A stretch of 64,000 bases of DNA from Locusta migratoria (taxonomy: Eukaryota > Arthropoda > Insecta > Orthoptera > Acrididae). Position numbers and translations under genes: made by a program. The stretch covers positions 565,763,940 to 565,827,939 of the forward strand of contig CM048746.1 in the NCBI GenBank assembly GCA_026315105.1, in the 5' to 3' direction. Numbering within the stretch: the stretch's first letter is position 1; each line of letters begins with the position of its first letter. The notes below the pieces were generated by a model. The model made no database searches. It was not told where the DNA came from and saw only the letters and a list, made by a program, of their open reading frames with translations. Of this stretch, positions 57,274 through 64,000 are shown piece by piece.

Positions 57274-57468
57274 ATGTTCAAATATTTCTAAATCTAAGGG
57301 ACTTAACTGCTGTAGTTATCAGTCCCTAGGCTTATAAACTACTTAAATTAATGCTAAGGACAACGCACACACAAACCCATGCCCAAGGGAGGACTCAAAC
57401 CTTCGACGGCGAGCAACGGCGCGCTCCGCACCAAGGCGCCTTAGAGCGCTCGACCACTCCACCGCGGC
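57274..57468 (-). mobile_element. tRNA-derived SINE
   Basis: Tail atgttcaaatatttctaaat, core gttatcagtccctaggctta, cacacaaacccatgcccaag, B-box complement ggactcaaaccttcg, head cgaccactccaccgcggc. It belongs to the same subfamily as the copy at 11392. No clear duplication. Confidence 0.85.
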
Positions 57469-58228
57469 TCCCTATTTTTATCTACTTGTTTAACGCATTA
57501 AAATAGTGAAACTTGTTAATTAAATAATTTCAGTTTTCGTTTGGTCTACTATTCTACAGCTTATTTATGTTGTTCTGTTCGAAATTAACATATGCCACAC
57601 CGTTCTAAATTAAAATTTCAGTAACGACCACTTTATTTACACAGTGAAATTACGATGAACCGTGTTCTTCAAATAAATATTTCGGATTTAGGAAGGTTAT
57701 GGCATTACACTGTGCCGTTCTCGTAATACATGACTGTTGACTTGTGGATCAGCTACCATAACTAGTAGTATCAAACTCCGTCGCGCTCTGTTTACTAGCC
57801 GTCTGCTCAGCGCGACTTCTCAGTTAGTACAGCACCGTTTGTCAGGTGGACGGTAATATTTATCCCCGGTACGAGTTGGAGTACAAACGAAAACCGCGTG
57901 CCGTTTAGTCCTAAAAATAACAAAATAACTAAACATTATCGCAGAAGAGTTCACTCTGGTCTGTGTGTAGACTCTCAGTCTGCTTGTTCTACTTCCAGGC
58001 GAAACGCGATACCAGGTACTTGCAATTTACATTCACTGGAAGTGCAGTGCGGTGTGTACTGAAACATTTTCAGGGTGAAAAACTCACGACTGAAATTTTA
58101 AATTCTTCACTTTATTTCGTGGCGCCGTAACAGTACTACCTTGGAGTAGTATATGCACACGTATGGTGTATTTTTCTTGTATGTGATCCCAATACAGGTA
58201 TTTACTTCCAGTTTAATTTGTTTGATCG
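57469..58228. other. Stretch without recognisable gene
   Basis: No supported feature. Confidence 0.4.
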
Positions 58229-58242
58229 GAAACCAAACAGCC

Positions 58243-58446
58243 ACGGCGGAGCGGCCGAGCGCATTGAGGCGCTATGCTACGATGCGCGAAGCCGTTCCCC
58301 GTCGGCGGTTCGAATCCCCTCTCGGGCATGGCTGTTTGTGCCGTCTTTAGTATAATGTAGTTCGTAAGTAGTTTGTAAGTTTAGGGACTGATGACCCCAC
58401 AGTTAAGTCCCTTAAGCTTGTCAAACATTTCAACATTTTACCATCT
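58243..58446 (+). mobile_element. tRNA-derived SINE with 14-bp target-site duplication
   Basis: Head acggcggagcggccgagcgc, B box ggttcgaatcccc, gggcatggctgtttgtgccg, tail gtttgtaagtttagggactg to aaacatttcaacattt. The perfect duplication gaaaccaaacagcc lies at 58229-58242 and 58447-58460, which indicates a fairly recent insertion. Confidence 0.95.
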
Positions 58447-58460
58447 GAAACCAAACAGCC

Positions 58461-60630
58461 CTTGGCCACGCATCATATTTCAGAAAATGTTATTCGATAA
58501 AGGGGCCGAACTCCTCAATATTTCACGCTGAATAATGAACAGACTACAACATGCTGAACAAAATTTGTTTTGTTGCATTTGTCGGCATGACTAAAGTGTC
58601 GCCAAATGTGGAAAGCTGATAATGATGCAGAAAACTTTGTTTTTCGGAATGACATTTGTTGAAGACAACGATCCATAGAAAAATGTCGGATTATAGTGTG
58701 CTTGCACGTCTGTAGCAAGTTGTTCATATTATTCTATGGACAGTCGTATATAAGCCCGTGTTTCACAACGGAAGTTACGGTCGGGCCTTTCGATAACGTC
58801 GCTTTTGGGAGTTCCGTACCTCAGTCGATAATATCGGTACCCTTATACGAGCACTTTCACAAATAATTCGTTTTACCCAGCGAGTTAGTCAAATGAGAAT
58901 TAATCCTATCCAAAGAAGGATATTAATTTCATTCGCGTTTTAATGTACAAAGGAAAATCATTAAATATATGTATAATAGCCACGTAAATAATCTAACATT
59001 GGATTTTATTTGTAAAGATCTAAAGGTTTAATTCTGTCACTGGCGTAAGCTTCTGAGAATACTCTAAATGTGAAATGAAGTAGTGGAAGACGCAGGCGAC
59101 CACGATAAAATTAATTGGTAACAGAACTTCAATTACACGTTTCAAACATATCGATCACCAGATTCTATCTATTTTATGACAATAGTCAAACGCATGCAGG
59201 TACATAGAGTTTGAAAATGTTGTTTCAAGCACACATATGTGTGTATAACAACCAACATTTTCGAAATCCATCTATCTGAATATGTGAGGCTGTCGTCACA
59301 GAGCAGATACAATTCTGATGTTCAACATGTCTTAAACGAATAATTAAAGTCATACTATACTTGAAGTGTGAACTCTAATAAAAATTTTGCAACCTAGCCT
59401 GCTTACCGGCAGCACTACCAACTAAATCTATTCTGAAAATACGTCTGTCTCTGAGGTTAAAAATCTGACAGCGCCATTTATTGGTTACTAGCTGAAAACC
59501 CGGCGTTGACCGGATATTTATTTATTCGAGCCTTGAGTTAGTACTTTTCCTAGCCACTCTCTCTCTCTTTCTCTGTCCATCTCCTTTTTGCTAAAACATG
59601 TTACATTTATCAGAGAATAAATCACACGTAAAAATGCAATCGTTTCGAAGAATCCAATCGCGAAATTCAACAATAATGATTGTAATAATATCACAGATCG
59701 ATTACTTGCTGTAATGCACGAAACGTCAAATCGATTTTTAAGGAGATGTATTAAAAGAAATTTCTTTTTTTCTGCTTTATTTATTTATTGTTATATTTCC
59801 TTATTCATATGCTTATCCTTACAGAGAAAGAGCTGAAAACATTGTAGCACGCATAGACCAAAGATATGGTCTGTGGCATCACGTTTCGCTGTTTGTAACC
59901 TCCTTGCTATAGAGTAGCAAACGTCATCGCTGGCCTTCAGTTCGAACTTTTTTTTTTTTTAATAATTTGACGACTTTCAACCACCATATCTTCCACCCCC
60001 TTATAACTATCGGCATGGAACTGCTATGGTGCACAACGGGAGACTTCGGACAACAATTAGACACAGACCATTCGTTTGCGTTCTGTAGTTTTCGCTGCAG
60101 AGCGAAGTATTAACACACAAACATGTTGAATTTTATATATACACCGATAACTTTCCATCCCAATATACTCCACCCTTTTATCATTATCAACCCTCAAGCA
60201 ACAATGCAACCAATAAAACCATTTTCAAAGAGTAAATATAATTTTCAAAGAGTCATTATTGGCCCCTTTGGTGTATCAGGAGATACATCCGAATTACTAA
60301 AGTTAACCGACTCCTAAAGTTTAAAAATACGATTACTTTTCCTTTTTTGTTTTTATTTTCCTTTCGTGATCCAATTATCCGGAAATAAAGCCTATAATAC
60401 CTAAATCTTGCTTCAAGCTATGTTCAAGTTAGGCGGAAAAAAACCTATGAAAATTCGTTTTTTATTTCGGAGACTAGATTGTTCAAACAGGTAAACACGA
60501 AGGTTTAACACAAGATTTTAAATTACCATACCTTGTTTTCTCTGTGATTAGATTTTCATTAAATAAACTCTATTTTAATGATGCTTATTGAATATTCCAT
60601 CGGTGTTTCTGTTCCACAATATTTGTTTAT
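58461..60630. other. Stretch without gene; contains a dispersed-repeat start
   Basis: At 59490-59580 aaacccggcgttgaccggat followed by ctctctctctctttctctg matches the start of the 44.1-kb repeat. Otherwise nothing is supported. Confidence 0.4.
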
Positions 60631-60633
60631 TGG

Positions 60634-60674
60634 TTATGAACCGGCTTTTGGCTTCTTAGGCCATCATCAGATAA
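60634..60674 (-). ncRNA. Hammerhead-ribozyme-like motif 5 (CUGAUGA intact)
   Basis: Minus sense: ttat then ctgatga (complement of 60664-60670), tggcctaagaagcca for stem II, aaaa in place of GAAA, gccggttc, then ataa to close stem I (complement of 60634-60637). The ttc before stem I is an acceptable NUH triplet. Nearly identical in layout to motif 3. Confidence 0.5.
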
Positions 60675-61106
60675 ATTAGTACTGAAAAGATAGTCCATAC
60701 GGTGAGAGTTCTTGTTGTACAAAGATGGTATTCTAAAGATATGTGAATCTTTTTACAATATATCGATATTAGAAAACAAGCATAATACAAAAAACATAAT
60801 TGTAATCTGAACAAATATATCTAACTTTCGTTGTATTGGGACAATAAAAGTATGGGTTCTATTAATATTAAAATATTGTCTAGGTGTGTAATAGTAAAAT
60901 CATAATGTGAAACCCAGAGAAACATTTAATTAAATTAATATTATACATTCATGATTAAAATAACAAAAAGAGTATGAATTTGTGAGAAAAGGACCACCGA
61001 ATACATGAGTACTGGCGTAAAATGGAAGATGAGGGATCTGCTTAAGCATACAAATGTTGCGGGGGGGGGGGGGGGGAGATGATTGCAGAGGGGAGTTTAT
61101 CCAATG

Positions 61107-63985
61107 TTGCTTCTTGTGGTCTTCAGTTTGGGAACTGGTCTGATGCAGCTCTCCACCCTACTATACCCTGAGCAAGCCTCTTCATCTCCTCATAAAAGTG
61201 GAAACCGACATCCATTTGAATCTGCTTACTGTACTCATCTCTAGGTCTCCCTCTGCGAATTTTACCCCATATACTTCCCTACAATGGTAATTTCACGATT
61301 AATTTATGTTTAAGAATGTGTCCTACCAATCGATTCCTTCTTTTAGTCAAGGTATACCAAAAATTCCTTTTCTCGCAAATTCTGTTCAGTACCTCGTCAT
61401 TAGTTATGCGATCAATCCACCTAATCTTGAGCATTTCTCTGTAGCACCACACTTCAAAAACCTCTACCCTCTTCCTGTCCGAACTGTTCACCGTCCATGT
61501 TTCACTCCCGTACAAGGCAACACTCCATGCAAACGCCTTCACAGAAAAATTCCTTACACTTCAATTAATATTTTTTCGACTGATTTTCTTGGACTGCATT
61601 CCATTACACTTGTTTTTCTCTTTTTAATGTTCATCTTATACGCTTCAAGACACTCATTCAATTGGTCTTCCAAGTCCTTTGCTGACTGTCAGAATTAAAA
61701 TGTCACCAGTGAAACACAACGCTGTATTTCTACTTCCTGTACTTTAATCCCAGGCCAATGAGCCACACGAAATTACTGTTATTTATCCCTTCTCCATATT
61801 TTTCCTTGCTTTCCTTCACAGTTTTCTCGATGTACAACCTGAATAACATTGGAGAAAGGCTACAACCCTGCCTTACTCCGCTCCCAACCAATGATTCCCT
61901 TTCATGCCCTTCACCACTTACAACTGCGGTCCGGCTTTTGCACAAGTTGTAAATAACCCTCCTTTCCCTTTATTTTACCCCTGCTGACTTCATAATTTTA
62001 GTGTATTCCAATCAATATTGTCAAAAGCTTTCTCCAAATCTACAAAAGCTAGAAATGTAGGTTTGCCTTTTCTTAATCTAAGGTTAGTCGTAAAGTAAGT
62101 ATTGGCCCCGTGTACCTATATTTCTCCTTAATTCAAACTGATCTTCCCCGAGTTCGGGTTCTACCTGCTTTTCCTGTTAAAATTTTGCAACCATGACTTA
62201 AAGTGATTGTTCTGTAATTTTCACACATGTCCGCGCCTGATTTCTATAGAATGGGGATTATTACGTTTTTCTTAAATTCTAAGGGTATTTCGCCTGTTTC
62301 ATACATCTAACACACCAGGTGAAATAGTTTTGCCACGGCTGGCTCTCCCAGAGACTTTAGTAGCTCTGAGGAAATATCCACACCAGGGGCCTTGTTCCGA
62401 CTTTCAGGGCTCCGTCTTTCAGGGCTCTGTCAAATTTATCTCTCGGTATAGTATCTCCTATTTCATGTCTATCAATTTCCTCTTCCCCTCCTAAAATATT
62501 GTCTGTAAGTTCATTTCCTTTTTAGAGCCATTCTATGAACTCTTTCTACCTTTCAGCTTTTCCTTCTTTGATGAGAACTGGTTTTCCGTCCGAGTTCTTG
62601 ATATTCATAGAGCTCATTTTCTTGTCTCCAAATGTCTCTTTTATTTTCCTGTAGTCGGTATTTATTTTCCGCCCTAGTTAGACATCCTTCTACAGATTTT
62701 CATTTACCTTCCATCCACTCCTGCTTAGCCATTTTGCACTTTCTGTCAAATCTCATTTCTTACTCGTGTGAACCCGATTTTGCCTTCTTCATTTACTGCA
62801 TTTCTATATTTGCTCCTTTCATCAATTAAATTTAGTATTTCCTGTGATATCGAAGGATTTTTTTAATATATATCTTGCCTTTGAACCTATTTCTTCCTTT
62901 GTTGCCTTCACTATTTCATCTCGCAAAGCTAACCATTCCTCTTCTACGGTTTCATTTCCCCCCGTTTTCAATTGTTGCCTAACGTTCCCTCTGAAATTTT
63001 AAAGATCTTCAGATTTCTTCAATTTATCAAGGTCACATCTCCTTATTTTCCTACCTTTCTGGAGCTTTTTCATTTTCAGTCTACATTTCATAACCAATTT
63101 GGGCAGAGTCTATATCTGCCCCTGGATGTGTCTTACAGTCTAAAACCTGGTTCTGAAATTTATGTCTGGTACCTTTCGATGTCTCCTGGCCTCTTCCAGG
63201 TATATAACCCTCTTTCATGATTCTTAAATCAAGTGTTAGTTATGATTAAATTATCTTCCGTGCAAAATTCTACCATGAGGCTTCTCTTTCATTCCTTTTC
63301 CCCACTCCATATTCACCTACTATATTTCCTTCCCTCCCTCTTCCTGCTACAGAATTCCAGTCCCTCTTCACAATTAAGTTATCCTCTCTCTTAACTGTCT
63401 GAATAATCTGCTTTACCTCTTCACAAATTTCTTCAATCTCCTCATCATCGGCAGTACTTGTACTACTCTGGTCAGTGTTGGCTTCGTATCTATTTTGATT
63501 GTGGTAATGCGACCACAGTGCTGCTCGTAGTAGTTTTCTTATTCATTATTAGACATACTACTGTAATACCACCAACAGAATGCTAGTGTTGTCTTTCCTT
63601 ATGAACACATTCTCCCGAGTTGTACCCGCCCGGAGATTCGAATGGGGGACTACTTTATCTCCGGAATATTTTATCCAAGAAGATGTCATCATCATATATT
63701 CATACAGTAAACCTGCATGTCCTCATTAATGGCTGTAGTTTCCCCTTGCTTTCAGCCGTTCTAAGCAACTATATGGTAAGACCACGTTAGCTGATGTTAC
63801 AAGGCCAGTTCAGTCAATTATCCTGACTGTTGCAACTGCAACTACTGAAAAGGCTGCTGTCCCATCTTCAGGAACAATACGTTTATCTGGCCTCGCCAAA
63901 GATACCCCTCTGTTGTGTTTGCACATACGGTACGGCTATCTGTATCATTAAAGTATGCAAACTCCCTCCCCCGCCCCCCCCCCCC
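61107..63985 (-). pseudogene. RTE-clade LINE, nearly full length, decayed (copy E)
   Basis: Minus strand, collinear with copy D from its G-rich 5' leader (the C-run 63968-63985 on the plus strand) to the 3' end near 61107. Readable fragments are ALYGSETWTVNSSDRKR with LKIRWIDRITNDEVLNRI and KRNFWYTLTKRRNRLVGHIL (61279-61542), and GHERESLVGSGVRQGCSLSP (61730-61945). Many frameshifts and short deletions across the RT and endonuclease regions. A 17-bp G-run (61061-61077) lies just outside its 3' end. Dead copy, older than A, C and D. Confidence 0.88.
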
Positions 63986-64000
63986 AAATTTTGGTAATGT

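Overview
This is a eukaryotic, TE-saturated, AT-rich window, almost certainly from an insect with a very large genome. Orthoptera (a locust or grasshopper, Schistocerca-like) is my best guess. The basis is the combination of abundant tRNA-derived SINEs with a 'gtttgtaagttnagggactgatgacc' type tail, RTE-type LINEs ending in (CAA)n, CR1-type LINEs ending in ATGTAG repeats, Tigger/mariner/Tc1 fossils and hammerhead-bearing Penelope-like ends. No complete host gene can be identified. Most long open frames belong to transposable elements.

Layout. 0-2.2 kb: two abutting long inverted-repeat (foldback) elements. 2.8-4.95 kb: an RTE LINE on the minus strand. 6.6-7.9 kb: a broken mariner ending in an (AT)n tract. 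8.2-27.1 kb: a tandem segmental duplication with four full units, one truncated unit and one exonless unit. Each full unit carries one candidate exon on the minus strand of 204-225 bp, always a multiple of three and flanked by AG/GT splice signals. The units have been split by a Tigger element (11.9-14.1 kb), another mariner, CR1-type LINE pieces, tRNA-SINEs, a palindromic tRNA-like element and LINE ORF1-like retroelements. 27.6-29.7 kb: an RTE copy with an uninterrupted 655-codon reverse transcriptase frame. 30.8-31.4 kb: an inverted pair of Penelope-like hammerhead ends. 31.4-36.8 kb: no recognisable gene. 36.8-39.4 kb: a palindromic MITE next to a 1.6-kb inverted-repeat element. 42-43.7 kb: a LINE fragment with a 383-bp tandem duplication. 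44-46.1 kb: a dispersed 'acccggcgttgccc' repeat, microsatellites, another hammerhead-like motif and an RT scrap. 46.8-50.1 kb: a near full-length RTE LINE only three indels from an open frame. 50.3-52.0 kb: a second Tigger-type transposase fossil with a C-terminal Cys/His cluster. 52-61 kb: mostly featureless, with two SINEs. 61.1-64 kb: a decayed, nearly full-length RTE copy on the minus strand.

Two items deserve most attention. One is the exon array at 8-27 kb: four copies with symmetric phase-1 boundaries, only in-frame length variation, and an exon visibly better conserved than its introns. It looks like part of a real minus-strand gene. The other is the set of hammerhead-ribozyme-like motifs at 23.5, 30.9, 31.3, 45.8 and 60.6 kb. 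In several of these the base pairing of stem I and stem II survives although the surroundings have decayed.
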